This document shows, piece by piece, positions 1 through 11,950 of a DNA stretch of 64,000 nucleotides (position 1 is its first letter; the number at the start of each line of letters is the position of its first letter). The stretch comes from Macrotrachela quadricornifera. Its lineage: Eukaryota; Rotifera; Eurotatoria; Philodinida; Philodinidae. Under the pieces are notes generated by a model. It was given only the letters and a program-made list of their open reading frames with translations, did not search any database and was not told the origin of the DNA. The stretch covers positions 663,931 through 727,930 of the forward strand of contig JAJEKB010020892.1 in the NCBI GenBank assembly GCA_022393335.1, written 5' to 3'. The position numbers and the translations under genes were made by a program.

Positions 1-2
1 TC

Positions 3-1157
3 GAATTACTCCTCAAATTTTGGCATTTTTCGAACAATGATAACAAAAATTCGGATCAAGATAGGCTTTCCAAGTTGAAACCATTCTTGGATTTATTGAG
101 AGCCAGATTTTCATCAGTATATATACCTGGTTCGGTTGTGACTATCGACGAAACTATGATACCATGGGAAGGCAGGCTTTTCTTTAGACAATATATACCT
201 GGAAAAGCGCACAAGTATGGCGTAAAAATGTACAAGTTAGCGGCTACCAATGGATACACCTGGAATTTCATGATCTATACTGGTCAACAAGATCCTATGG
301 CAGGTCTTGGACATGCCCAAACAGTCGTGATGAATCTATTGGATGGTCTTGACGGATGTTATCGAACCGTGGTAGCTGATAACTTCTTTACCAGTATTCC
401 TCTTGAAAAATGTTTGTTAAAACATGATACGTATCTTATTGGGACACTGAGAAATAATCGTGCTGGATCAGGCAGCGAAGTTGCTTAAAAAAACCTTAGA
501 CACGGTGAAGTTTACGGACTTCAGAATAGAGAAGGCGTAAAATTGATCATGTTCAAAGACAAAAAGAACATCTTGATGATATCCACAAGACCGTCGGATT
601 CAGCAACTGTGGTAGACACTCGAAATGCCAATAATAAAAATGAACGCATCATGAAGCCGCAAGTTGTACTGGATTACAATGAAGGCAGAATAGGTACTGA
701 TTTATCTGATCAGCTATCATCCTATTGCACGTGTCTCAGGCGATCGATAAAGTGGTATCGAAAGGTAGCATTTGAATTAGTTTTTGGGACGACACTAGTA
801 AATAGCTATTTGATATACAAGGAAAACTATACGGCAAGCAAAGTGACTATTCTGCAGTTTCGTGAAAGTCTTGTACGATCTTTACTTCTTGGTATGCCAT
901 TCGAGAAGCTGAAACCTGATCCGAGACAACAATCAATCAGCCATTTAAAGCGCAAACTAGCTGATCACAAGCTCGAAGAAAAGAAAGGATCTGAGCGGGA
1001 TGTTCGAAGACGCTGTGTTGGTTGTTACGAGAAAAACAGGGAACAGCAATCAAGAGAAGCGTGTCATTCAACAACAAAGAGAGTAAAAACTTTCTGTTCT
1101 GATTGTAACAAATTTTTTTGTCTTGATTGTTTTAACGAGAAGCATTATGCTATGTAA
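3..1157 (+). pseudogene. piggyBac transposase, 3' part, one in-frame stop
   Basis: The reading frame is open from base 3 and matches residues ~177-562 of the intact piggyBac transposase at 37531-39219 at high identity. The catalytic blocks are visible (TIDETMIPW, VVADNFFTS and DYNEGRIGTDLSDQ), followed by the C-terminal zinc-ribbon Cys pairs (CVGC, CSDC, CLDC). A TAA at 486-488 interrupts the frame, and the frame continues unshifted after it. The intact copy has Gln-Lys in this part, so a CAA-to-TAA change is likely. The 5' part lies outside the window. piggyBac enzymes cut and paste DNA at TTAA. This copy should be inactive unless the stop is read through. Confidence 0.93.
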
Positions 1158-1311
1158 CAAATGATTTTGAAAATAGCGAAGGCAAAGCAGATCGCACATT
1201 ATGTGTGACCTTCCGCCTGGGAATAAAATAAAAGAAAGCATTTTTCTATTAAGTTTCTTGTTAATATATAGTGGGGTCCATCGGTAGACCCCATCGGGCC
1301 CAATAGGTTAA
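1158..1311 (+). mobile_element. 3' end of piggyBac copy 1 with TTAA
   Basis: After the transposase stop the sequence runs through GTGGGGTCCATCGGTAGACC (from 1271), the same subterminal palindrome as in the complete element at 37.4 kb, and ends at a TTAA at 1308-1311. The outer terminal repeat has diverged (ATCGGGCCCAATAGG against ATCGCCGTGAAAGGG), so this end is older or belongs to a sister subfamily. Confidence 0.75.
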
Positions 1312-2980
1312 TTAGATACCCGTTCTCGAGTAGAACAAACTGATTTCTAGTGATTTTCAACGATTTCTGTGATTTTTTTAATGATATTTTGTGATTTCTA
1401 ATACAAAAATCAGTCTCTTCACTTCTTGAGGAAAATCATGAGGAATCATTGGAATACTGTCGGAATCACTAGAAAACATTATAGCTCAGGAAAACAGTTT
1501 GTTCTCTCCGGTTGTTTTACTTAAAAATTTTCTATCTGAAATTCAAAATTTCTTTCTAGAATTTTGGTCGAGTATTCATTCACCGTTTTGTTTGGCAGAA
1601 AGATACAATATATATAGAAGTGTCTACTTTATCTTTTACATAAATTTCAATACTCAACCAAAGTGAGTGATTTTATGTATTTCTTCAAGGATTGCTTCTA
1701 GAAATTTATCCGCGAATTTCATAAGGATTCTGGCTCAGATTTTCTTAGGCTTTTTCTCAGAGTTATAGTAGGATTTCTCCTATAGGAGAAATGTTAATGA
1801 AAACTTAGTGACATCTTGGCAAAATCCTAATAAACTCATGTGAAATCCTAGTAAAATCCTGTGAAATTCTGGTTTAATCATAGTGAAATCATAGCGAAAT
1901 CCTGTAAAATCCTATTGAAAACCTGTGAAATCCTGCGAAATCATATTGAAATCATACTGAAATCCTATGAAATCATAGTGAAATCCTGTGAAATCCTAAT
2001 GCTTCCATGGCAATGTACGACCTGTGACTGTCGGTTACGTAGAGATACGGTCGTAAATGTCAGTGTATACTGTCGTGTCCGTCAGAATACGGTCGTGTAC
2101 GTCATCGAAAACGGCGGTATACGATCGTTTACGATCGTGGTAATGTTCGACCTGGGTAGGAAAACATTTGTCATACATCTAAAACCGTCTGTCGTACGTA
2201 TACAGTAGTGTGTTGACAATCTCCTGCCCTCTGTCGTCAATCTAATTCTGTTTGTTGTGAATATGCAGTCATCTTTCGTAGCTATATCAGTCTGTTGTCA
2301 ATAAACAGCCATCTACCATAGTTAAAAAGTCTATTGTGAATATGCCGTCATCTGTCGTGAACATATTGTAGTCTCTTGAGACTATACAATGCTCTGTCGT
2401 GTTAATACCATCGTCTGTCGCATGTAAACAGTGCTCTGTCATATACTCTTACATAGAAAGGTCCGTTCTTCTGCTAAAAATTTCATTTCTTCATCGAATA
2501 CGACAAAAAAAACAAACATTGTTCAAATCGTCAATCTACTTCTGCAAAAATCAAATATCGACAACAATAATCTACAACAACTCTATTCACATTCCCATCG
2601 GAGCTTCTTTTCCAAATTAGAAACGTTCAATTTCAAAACTGTTTTGTCTATCACGTATTGAACAGACAATTAGTATTAAAAGTCAAATTACCATTTTTGA
2701 AAATATCCGTATTCTGCCACTTGATAATCTTTAAACATCATAGAAGCAATAGTGAAATACTACTTTATTGTATTGTGGTAGCTTTGTTCACCCTTAATGA
2801 AGTTGTATTTCGATGACATTTTAATATTACTGTCTCAATCGAAATAAATTCAAATAGATGGACTGCGTTTATTCTCCAAGAAGCGCATCCTTACTAAGTG
2901 AAAACAACAGACTAACACAGAAGGATTTTATTTTCTTTGACGCTGCTCCATTCGGGGTAAAATTTTGTCGCTAATCCTCC
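1312..2980. repeat. Degenerate minisatellites, no gene
   Basis: 1330-1400 repeats a ~10-bp motif close to TGATTTCTAG. 1826-2000 holds about a dozen imperfect copies of a ~12-bp unit close to TAGTGAAATCCT, roughly the reverse complement of the first block, so the two may be arms of one element. 2030-2440 has ~20-bp degenerate units containing CTGTCGT or GTCGTGAATAT. The open frame across 1861-2208 comes from the repeat and is not a gene. 2440-2980 shows nothing recognisable. Confidence 0.6.
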
Positions 2981-3058
2981 TTTTCGCCAACAGTAACTTC
3001 GCCAATTGGCGAATTTCCCCACGAATTTCGCCAATGGCGAAAGTACTGTTGGCGAAAA
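2981..3058. repeat. Hairpin inverted repeat (MITE-like)
   Basis: 2981-3004 (starting TTTTCGCCAACAGTA) pairs with 3035-3058 with two mismatches in 24. Inner TTCGCCAATTGGCGAA palindromes lie between the arms. It sits ~500 bp upstream of the F-box gene. It may be a MITE relic, and no target duplication was identified. Confidence 0.7.
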
Positions 3059-3569
3059 GTAGTATTGGCGATATTACATAGACTCCTCCGTTCGAATGAT
3101 ATCATTCATCATTTATTTTCATTTTAAACACGAAAAACGCAGAAAAAATCGCGTCACATTCCGACAGAACGATCGAAACCGTTGTTACATTGTGATGAAA
3201 ACAAAGCGTATATTTTTTCTTTTGATCTGAAGATTATTGTTTTATGACGTCGTACAATCCGTTGGTAGTTCTATTACTTCGAAATAAAAATACGTAGAAA
3301 CGATCGAGCATGTATTGCACAGATGAATAAGCGGGATGTTTCGCCAACGTTCTTTCACTCAGGTAACATGTGCAATATAAAAAATATCCTCACACAGTCA
3401 GATACAACACATAAAAAAGGATACGCTACATAGCGACTAAAATACATAGTTTTTCGAATCAGTGAAGCCATCGTTGAATTCTTATAGTCATATGAATAGA
3501 TATCGCTTATTTATGACTGTCTGTTCATCTATTTTCAGATCATTATTTCCTACTTATTAGCTTCCGCGA
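3059..3569. other. Spacer upstream of F-box gene
   Basis: No open frame or repeat of note. It presumably contains the promoter and 5' UTR of the F-box gene that starts at 3570. No TATA-like element can be assigned with confidence. Confidence 0.4.
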
Positions 3570-4704
3570 ATGGGTCAGATTGTTGGTCATTGTATTGGTC
3601 GTTCTCAACGATCTCAACCAGTACTTCCTCAATGCCCACCAAAATTTCAAAATGAAATAGAAGGTGAACCATCGTTAAGATTTCCTCTACTCGATTTACC
3701 GTCAGAACTCGTTGTTTATTACATCCTTCCACATGTCACTTATTTGGACTTACATTCACTTTTACAAGTGAATAAAACATTGAAAACATTGATTGACACG
3801 AACGATCAACTGTGGGAGAATGCCATTAAAAACGAAATGCTGGGTTTGTCACACTGAAACGTCGAATATATCGCAATATATCTATCTTTTTATTTTTCAG
3901 AGAAAGCACCAGAAACAATTCTGATGGCTAATGAAGATGACCAAGCAGACAAATGTTTACCGACATTTGAAAGTGCAAAAGCTAGATTTCACTATCTACT
4001 TGAACAACGTCAGAAACAACCGTTGACTATGTCTAATCGAATTTTTGCATGTGGAACTACGTAAGCACTGAGTGTGTCAGCTAGGATAGAAGATTGCAAA
4101 AATAACCAAATCAGTATTCTAACGTGTTTCACTATAAGAGCAATCGTTCTGAGCTGAGTTGCTCGCTATATATAGATAGTGAAATGATAGTATTCTGTTT
4201 AGTTTTGTCTGATATAGATGTGGCACTACGAGTACTTTATATATTAAATATATAACGATTCGATCATCGATCAAGGTGATCCAGAAAGACGGACGACATC
4301 ATGGAATATGTAAGGTTTGTCATCGACATTCGAGTACTTTTAGACACTATGTTATTCTAGATGTTTATTTCTTCTATGGAGAACCTCAAAACAATATCAA
4401 TGCCGATAAGCTAGACGCTTACAGTCGACTTTATGTCAGTGAACCCGAGGGTGATCCCAATCTTTTTTGCTTTAACATTCCGTCTCAAAGTGCATGCTTC
4501 AAATGTGAAGCAAAATGTTATTACCCGTCACGGTCACTTTTAGAACCGCAGGTGTATAACTGGTATATTGATTATTCTCGGAAGAAAAAATCTTCCAATC
4601 GAACTGAAGTAATAGAAATTTATTGTAAGAAATGTCAACGTTTTTCATTGTGGAGAAGCGAAATTTTGGGATTAGGTCACATCCTTGACCGTCCAACATT
4701 TTAA
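3570..4704 (+). CDS. F-box-like protein, three exons
   Basis: The N-terminal exon (3570-3843) encodes an F-box-type segment beginning FPLLDLPSELVVYYILP, about residues 38-85, with the usual L-P-x-E and following helices. F-box proteins are substrate adaptors of SCF ubiquitin ligases. Proposed exons are 3570-3843, 3901-4060 and 4218-4704. The introns (57 and 157 nt) have GT-AG ends and the phases join in frame. The third exon is Cys-rich (CKVCHRH, CFKCEAKC, CKKCQRF), suggesting a metal-binding C-terminal domain that I do not recognise. The start MGQIVGHC resembles an N-myristoylation site (Gly2). The second acceptor is the weakest junction. Confidence 0.72.
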
Positions 4705-4875
4705 AGACAACTGTTACTAATCCTTCGTATTTCGAAATAAATATATTTCTTTAATAAAATAAGCCTGCAAACATGCAGTAATGACAGACGACTGACATCA
4801 GTGTTAGAAAGAGTCTTATTTCTAGTTGTGCGTGATAGATTTTTCATTTTCGATGCTGTTGCGTTCATAGAAAAT

Positions 4876-5520
4876 TCAGGTGCATGTGCAAGCGGTTCGA
4901 TATCCAACTTTCATTTCCGTTCTTAACGACGCTGTATTGTCTGGAGCGACATAACTAAAGGCTCCTTGCTGAAGCTTTAATATTCGAGGCACAAGCCGAA
5001 CACTCAGTTGATACGCAAGTCCGAGTCGGTGAGTTTCTGGTAATGTGAACAGCATATCATTGGATTCGTCATACTGTAGAATTCGCCAACTTACAAGAGT
5101 ACCATTGTGATACACAGCTATGATACGAATAGAGATTGAACGAAGTAAGCATTTCAAAAGAATCTGATGATTATATCGTCCCATGACATTGATTGGTTTG
5201 TCATCTCTTCAAAAAAGACAAAAGCTGAAACTCACCTAAACTCAGCAAATTTTGGATGCATAATCCAACTGGGGCTACCGGATAGAAATTGTGTGACTTC
5301 AAATACCAAAAATCAATCATCATGGGAGTGTCCTCTAATGATAACGGACCAATCTCGAATCCTAATGAAAAGATATGTACAAACATAAATCAAAGTTCAG
5401 CTTTGAAAATAGGTATGTAACATCTGGCATCGGAGGAACAATCGTGTTCGTCTCTTGCAATGCTTGATGATCGACGCAAGGTAAGTTATCACCATATTCG
5501 TCCAGGAACGTGTTTCAACT
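4876..5520 (-). CDS. Possible spliced gene of unknown function
   Basis: Convergent with the F-box gene. At least two coding-like exons are seen on the minus strand. One runs from ~5386 down to a GTGAGT donor near 5235. Another ends at a stop at 4876 after the C-terminal TACTCT, with a candidate acceptor TCATCAG near 5165. A third coding-like stretch (FLDEYGDNLPCVDHQAL) lies at ~5440-5520, but its junction could not be phased. No family is recognised. The gene could also be a decayed fragment. Confidence 0.35.
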
Positions 5521-5639
5521 GTTCCAGGCCGGTTCCAAGTGCAGTTCGATGAACTCTATTCAGTGGTAACCTTTTGAAATTTCTATAGTTCTTACTGGGA
5601 GTGGTGGCTTAACATTAGTATTGCATTGATCAGTTTACG

Positions 5640-5790
5640 GCTAGTTGCTCATAGGAAACTGGCTTGTGGGACATTCGCTCGCGAGACATAAGCACGTCAT
5701 GGACGTTTGCTCGTACAGGACACTTGCTCGCAGAGGACAGTTGTATGTCGGACAACTCCTCGTATAACTAGTGCTCGTCATTTGAAATGA
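5640..5790. repeat. Degenerate ~17-bp tandem repeat
   Basis: Five or more imperfect units of the type GGACATTTGCTCGTA (for example near 5671, 5700, 5718 and 5737) lie between the putative minus-strand gene and the MULE relic. No coding capacity is seen here. The bases between 5521 and 6080 otherwise hold nothing recognisable. Confidence 0.55.
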
Positions 5791-6082
5791 ATCAATTTGA
5801 TACTTCTTTTCTTTCTTTCAAACACTTCATTTTTGTTCTTATATATCTTGATAACTTTTTTGTTTTCATTCGAACGTTTTATCTGATTCTGAATACGAAT
5901 CGAGGTCATCATGTACATATACAACTTCGAAGTTATAAAAGAGAGTAATTATGTATAATATCAAACAATTTTTTCTCGTTCTCCAAGATTCTACTGTTCT
6001 TTGTTCGCGCACTATAAATATCATGTATCTTATGAGATGCACTATATATTTTTTCTTTTTATCACTCGATCACTCTGTGACC

Positions 6083-6808
6083 ATGGCCATATACAAAACG
6101 ACCACTTCAAGAGGAAGTCTTGCTTGTATTGTTGATGGTTATGTATTCACTATCGAGAGTCAACGCGATAATAAAACGATCTGGTACTGCAATCGTAAAA
6201 GACATGGTCAATGCAAAGGACGACTCCACACAATTAATGATCAAACTATGCGCAAAATTGACACACATGACCATGAACCAGACGCCAATGCCGTGGAAAT
6301 CATGGATGCACGTCCTACAATTACTGAAGAAAGCAAATCATCAAATCGATCAACACATGATATTCTTGCACATGTTGCTGGTTCCTTATCTGGTCAAGCA
6401 ATTGCTTCGTTACCTGATTTGCACAATCTCAAGAGAACGATTCGTCGCATTCGACAAAAGACCCAAAGTTCGATTCAATTACCATCTTCACTTAAAACGT
6501 GATCTATTCCGTCTGCTTTGACAAAAACAACATCCAAGAAGACATTTCTTCAGTATGATTCTGGACCAAGAAGTAAAAGAATTTTAATTTTTTCTACAAA
6601 AAAGCAGCTAAAAATCTTGAAACGATCATCTAACGTGTTTGTTGACGGTACATACTCTGTTGTGCCGTCTTTATTTTTTGAGTTGTACACCATTCATTAT
6701 GAATATTTGGATACAGTTTGCCCAGTAATTTGTGCTTTACTTCTTTCTTTGGTCCTTAGATGGCGACATGCCGCGGAGTTTTTCTCCCGAGATTGTACGC
6801 TGTTGTAG
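6083..6808 (+). pseudogene. FLYWCH zinc finger / MULE transposase relic
   Basis: Starting at MAIYKTTTSRG, the frame encodes a FLYWCH-type zinc finger (YVFTIESQRDNKTIWYCNRK, then C-x-GR and a late HDHE) followed by the start of a MULE-type transposase domain (FLQYDSG, VFVDGTYSVVPSLFFELYTIH). A TGA at 6500-6502 interrupts the frame, which continues unshifted after it. CGA-to-TGA is possible. The catalytic region is lost after ~6740, where the sequence diverges. A fragment at 6808-6900 has intron-like borders (GTAAAAAA...CTTTTAG). Mutator-like elements move by a DDE transposase. This copy is dead. Confidence 0.8.
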
Positions 6809-6890
6809 GTGTCGCAGCTTTACTACCAGGTAAAAAATCGGCTCTTTGTAAATAATGATTACTAATTTTTCTCTTTTAGGAAAAGTAAAA

Positions 6891-7150
6891 AAAAATTTCG
6901 AAGAAACAGAAGAATTTGTGTAGTTTTTAATGTATAATTTTAATGAAATGATGTTTTGTATTGAAAACATAATTTACTCATCATGTTCATGTTTGTTTTA
7001 TTTTTTGTGTACTGCTTTATGTTTTTAATATCCTGTATATCAGGTCGTGGTAAAAGGTTGATAATGATCGTTTAAGATCGAAAATTCCCATCATTTCATT
7101 ATAATTATACATTAAAAAACTACACAAATTCTTCTAATTCTTCGAAATTT
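6891..7150. repeat. Fold-back repeat, ~60-bp arms
   Basis: 6893-6953 is an imperfect inverse of 7091-7150 (arm core AGAATTTGTGTAGTTTTTAA against TTAAAAAACTACACAAATTC), separated by ~140 bp. It overlaps the 3' end of the MULE relic, so it is either a nested MITE or part of the old element's end. Confidence 0.7.
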
Positions 7151-7321
7151 ATTATAAAATCTCAAGAATTTTAATTTTCATACTGCCCTCTTTTGTTGAG
7201 TAATTCGTTTCTATGTGATTGGAGAAACAGTTTTCTCTGTTGTTTGACAACGACAACGACAACTGTGCACGTCAGTTTATGAAATTATAACAACACATAC
7301 TGCTCGAAAAGAAAACCAACG

Positions 7322-7459
7322 ATGACATCATTTGTTACATTGCCCGTTGAACTTGTATATCGTATTTTGGACAACCTTAATGAAATGACATTGGTTGCGT
7401 CTATTTCTAATGTATGTGTTCGACTCAATTCAATTCTAAATAGTTATCATCGATATAAG
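7322..7459 (+). CDS. F-box protein, first exon only
   Basis: A 46-codon open exon begins MTSFVTLPVELVYRILDNL, a standard F-box start with L-P-x-E-L, and ends at a good donor (AAG/GTAAATAC). The start is preceded by CAACG. No convincing second exon is found downstream. A hAT-like relic with nested inverted repeats begins within 150 bp, so the gene has probably been cut off by insertion and decay. F-box proteins recruit substrates to SCF ligases. Confidence 0.6.
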
Positions 7460-7601
7460 GTAAATACTTTCACTTTTCTTTGCTAGTGCAATTTCTTTCA
7501 ATTTCTCAAACCTACGTACTTTACTGACAGAAAAACTCTTTATGTGCTGGAAACTACCAGCATACTTCGACTGACAACGTGTTTGCTTTTCTCGACATGC
7601 A

Positions 7602-8535
7602 CCCCAAGGTAGCTATGCACCGAACCCGAACCGTAGTTCGGGTTCGAGCATAATCTAACCAGATGAGATGATGTCACGTATTTTGACAACCTCCCCAAGC
7701 ATTTCTTGAAATGTATAAACAATTATAAGAATATTATAAGGTTCGGGTTTGGCTACTACCGCACATCATTATTTTCTTTTTAAGATGCTTGTAACACTTC
7801 GGCTTTGGATGACTTTTTTTCGTTGTCTGTTGGCTTATTAGAATCATCTCAAAAAGCCTTTCTTTCCTCTTACTTCTTTCCCATTTTACCGGTAATTGAA
7901 AATGACTGGATTTGAGACCGAATCCAAACTCGAACCCAAATTCACGAGAGAAGATCTCCTACTATCAAATCGCTTTTGAGTTCGAACTCGGTGCATAAAG
8001 TAGATCACAATAAGGTATGAAAAATCCCAAGGGAATAAGAACTCATAGGCCTTCTATCTAGAGTTATAGTCATTTTACTGAAATTGTAGCCTATGGCATG
8101 GTATATACCAATAAATTGAATGATTTTCTTTGGACTTGAGATTTTGCTTAAAGAGAAGTCTGTTTATGAACAGAATATCCTGAAAAATTCAGCTCAAAGA
8201 ATGTTTCCTTCTCGAGATATTGAAGCTCCAGAAATCACGTAAATTCCACGAAAGATGATAAAATCTACTATTTTTGGTACTTGAGTATCCCATGAAGAAA
8301 ACATTCTTTTGAGCCGAATTTTTCAGGATATTCTGTTCACAAGTAAACCTATTTTTGGATGAAATCTCAAGTCGAAGGAGTATCATTCGATTTATTGCTA
8401 TGTACCATGCCATAGACTACAATTTCAATAAAATGACTATAACTATCATTCGAGTTCAAAAGCGATTTGATAGTTGGGGACTTCCCCTTGTCAAAAACCA
8501 AACCAGAACGTTCGGGTTCAGTTCATGCCTACTCC
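7602..8535. mobile_element. Non-autonomous hAT-like relic with nested fold-back
   Basis: The ends are imperfect inverted copies: GGTAGCTATGCACCGAACCC at the left, and a right end whose reverse complement reads AGTAGGCATGAACTGAACCC. Subterminal GGTTCGGGTTCG-type repeats lie near 7630, 7740 and 8510. Inside, 7947-8215 pairs with 8290-8490 as a long imperfect hairpin (shared cores CTATCAAATCGCTTTTGA and GAATATCCTGAAAAATTC). No coding frame is seen. The short open frames across the hairpin are incidental. Confidence 0.55.
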
Positions 8536-11500
8536 AAAGCTCCAGAGCATACCATAATTTAATGAAACGCTTTTATAAAGATGACGTGGTCATAGTATAA
8601 GCGTCGAATTAAAAAAAAACAATGAATGGTTTCCATTGTCATGTAATTAGATAAATGTGATCAATGTTTGTATCAATAATAGTTAGTGATGATCGTATCT
8701 TTTGAGATTTAATTAAGACGAAAGGATGTATTTGAATTTCTCAGCAGGTCGCAAAATTTGACGTCAGATCTCGCAATTCAGATGAAATCTTACATAAAAA
8801 TCGATGGCTTAGGCAATCTTACGTCGGATCATAGTGTATTTTCTTGTACGATCTACATCCAGTTTATTTTCAATACCAACTTATGGTGATATTTTAATAA
8901 CATATCAGCTTAAGTAAAATATTAAAGTGATATTCTACTATGTGAAGAATCTCTCCAGATCCATATAGTAAAATCTTGCACAAGATTTTATGCACTTCGA
9001 TTTTCCACTGCTCTTATCTGATCTGGTATGATCAGATGCATGATTCTTGTCAGATCTTACTAATGAAAATATCAACCTGGGTCGTTATAACTAGTTCATT
9101 TTAACTAGGATCCGGCAAGGCTCTATCTCGAAACGCACTTCCAAGCAAATACCCCTTAGACGTTTTTCGAAGATGCGAAAAAGCTGCACAGTGTAGTGTA
9201 CAACAGCATGAGCAACGTCCAGGTGTACCTGAATTCTTTTGGCTGATGTTTTCGCCATGCTTGTTTTAGATGCACAAGCAAATGTCGACTGATTATATAT
9301 TGATAAGTGAATGTCCAACTGATTTATTGATAATATTTTGTTAATATTTTCCATACATTCTAAACAAGTTTTTTTACGAAATATTCTAATAAGATTTTGT
9401 GATATCTGCAAAATCTTATTAGGAGATTCTGTAAAAACGGATATTTTATAGAGTATTCTTTTCAATACCTTCAAAAATGGAACTGAAATGAATAGAGTAT
9501 ATGATACTGTTCGATTGTTGAGAGTGGATGTTTTCTACATACACAGGCTAAAGCCTCGTGCCAGAAAACGGCCAAATTCCAACGAAACTTGTTGGAAATT
9601 TGCAATCATTTTCAAAGCATGTATGGCTAGAAAGATGTGGAAAAATCTGGCCAGTTCGAAACCGAAAGCATCCTGTTGCAATGCCATTGGATATGGCCAT
9701 CTTTCACACGATTATTAGCTGCGGATTTGGACTGGAAATAAACACCAAAGGTATATTACAGAATATAGAGGTATCCTATTGGGTGTCGGCGAGTCTGTTT
9801 TATTCGATTCCAAATAGAATCCGGTCCCTATCTGAGAGGAAAAAAACGTACATGAAAACTCAAAAAGCTTCGCATAAAGCTAGACAAATCGTCATTTTTG
9901 TATTTGTTTTCATAGCTTCCAAGCGTTCTCTGAAACTCAGCGTTAAATCTGAAAACTGAGTGCCTATTGTTGCTTTATTGATACCGTTGCGATCCATCTC
10001 ATTCAAACACAAGTTATATCAGTAATAGAAATTGGGGATCCATCTTTTTTCTAGATCCGTACTTGATTCTTAGCTATCTAATCGATAGTAAAAGTTACTC
10101 TTGTTGTCGATTCGAACTGATGGTTTTCTAGAGAATGTATGTGATAATTATGTAGTTCCCTATATCTAATTCAGATGGCGTGAAAGCTCAACCTCACTTA
10201 TACTTTCAATGCATCAACAATATAGCAATCTGAACAGATATTCTCAAAGCCTTTTGTAATATCGAAAGTTTCATGAAGTGTGAAGCAGTCTTCACACTAT
10301 TACCGGTGCAGCACAATACCGTGTTCTTTCGTCTTTTCCGCAAAAATACAAATGCTGGTTCAGATATCAGAGATATCTGTTTCGAAATTTTTTAGTTTCA
10401 TTCTGAGATATATATAGAAACCGGCATCTCGTAGCACAAATTCAAAACTGCGAGATTAGATATATCTTTCTAATGTTTTGGGGTTCTTTTTCAGAGTCCA
10501 AATAGAGTACTTACACAGGTCTATCTCTTACTTCGTAACTACCGAAGTGAGAAATAATAGATTTATCACTAAAATCCACACTTCTCTAGTTGAGCACAAA
10601 TGGTTAGGCGAGAAGCAAAATTTTCCTGCACAGGTTCGCATTGATGAAGACGGGCTTTCGGATTTTTCAAGCTATTTTCGAAGAACATTTGTGTGATTGG
10701 GGGTGACATGATTTTTCTGGAGAGATACAATGAAGTTCTGGGATATCTTAGTAAGAGAAATAAAAAAAGGAGTGAGTGGTGCCGCATACAATTCTCCAGA
10801 GAGCATATTGTTTCTAATTTCTTCGAAGGTTCCAGCCGATGCGGAGGAAGCTACCCGGAAGAACGAGTTTTATCTTCTGTATATTTCTGGAGACGAAGAT
10901 CATGATCATCATCCCGAGCACACATATTGACACGTTTCGTGAAAAACCCTATATCCCAGACTTCATTCGAAGGGAATCTAAACTGTTTTCTGAATATAAA
11001 CTCGAATCAAACTAGTCTTCTAAAATACAAATGGATATCAAATGAAATACTCATTTTGATTTTCTTCGTGCAGTCTTTCACTCAAAACGAAGGCGTACTA
11101 CCAATCGAGGACAAGCAAGTTAAATCTCCATAAAATCAGAAGCGATTTAAAGATGTTCTGTAAACTCAAAACAGTTCTTCCTAAAATGTAAGTTCAATAA
11201 GACAGTTTGTCTTTCAATATGTTATAACGATCACACGCATTCACTGTGTATGGAGAGGGATGATCTATGTAGTTTAATTCATTCACCGTTTTCTCCTCTG
11301 CACTTCTCCAATTTCCTTTTTAACATAGAGAATGATCTATACTGATGGGATATCAGTATCGATCATCGCGAAAATTATTGATGGTAAAGTATTGAGACCA
11401 AAATATTTATTTACACGTGCTTTGTTCTCCAGCATTGAACAAATAGAAAAAATAGATTATTTGGAAGTAATCGAATTCGAATAGAGAAATCGACTGACGC

Positions 11501-11950
11501 GAATTTGATCTATGTGTTGCACTCATAGAATGGTACCTTTTCCATTATTATCAACGATTCCAAATGTATAAACTTCTCAGAATGGATCTTCATTGATATG
11601 GAAGGATGTGACAAATGAGTTATACTAATATGTCGAATATCTTCGAAAGAAAAAATCATGCTTTTCGGGCTGCATCAAAGAATAAAGTTATATTTAAAGG
11701 TTAGATAAGCAATCCATCTGTAAGACAATTTTGTACACAGCTCAGCGAACAGACAGATATGATCGTGTCATGTACGTTGGCTTCAAATCAGACAGAATAT
11801 TTTTTCATCACTAACGACAATCTCGTTACGAGTCTCAATTTCTCTCGAGTTTTTTAGATTTTGAGTCAATATTATATACGAGATTTTTCTGACGGCTTGT
11901 CTTCTTTTAGTGTTTGTTGTTCTACTTTATCCGTTGTACAGTTTCCTATC
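8536..11950. other. Long non-coding spacer
   Basis: No family-like protein is seen. Small open frames (9091-9474, 9488-9959, 10478-11133) lack recognisable motifs or splice structure. 8750-9070 has weak repeats of GTCAGATCTTAC and ATCTTACGTCGGATC type. The region is most likely decayed repetitive DNA. Confidence 0.45.

Noticed and set aside
486..488. Alternative genetic code (stop read as Gln) as explanation of in-frame stops
   Set aside because: Intact genes in the window end normally at TAA, TAG or TGA, and all three stops occur among the interruptions.
1861..2208. 115-codon plus-strand frame with repeated KSCEI text
   Set aside because: It is a translation of the 12-bp minisatellite and not a protein.
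5671..5790. Telomeric repeat remnants (TGTGGG type)
   Set aside because: Only one TGTGGG is present. The units are ~17 bp and degenerate.
9091..11133. Several 66-133-codon frames
   Set aside because: No motif, splice site or start context. Low-complexity AT-driven composition.
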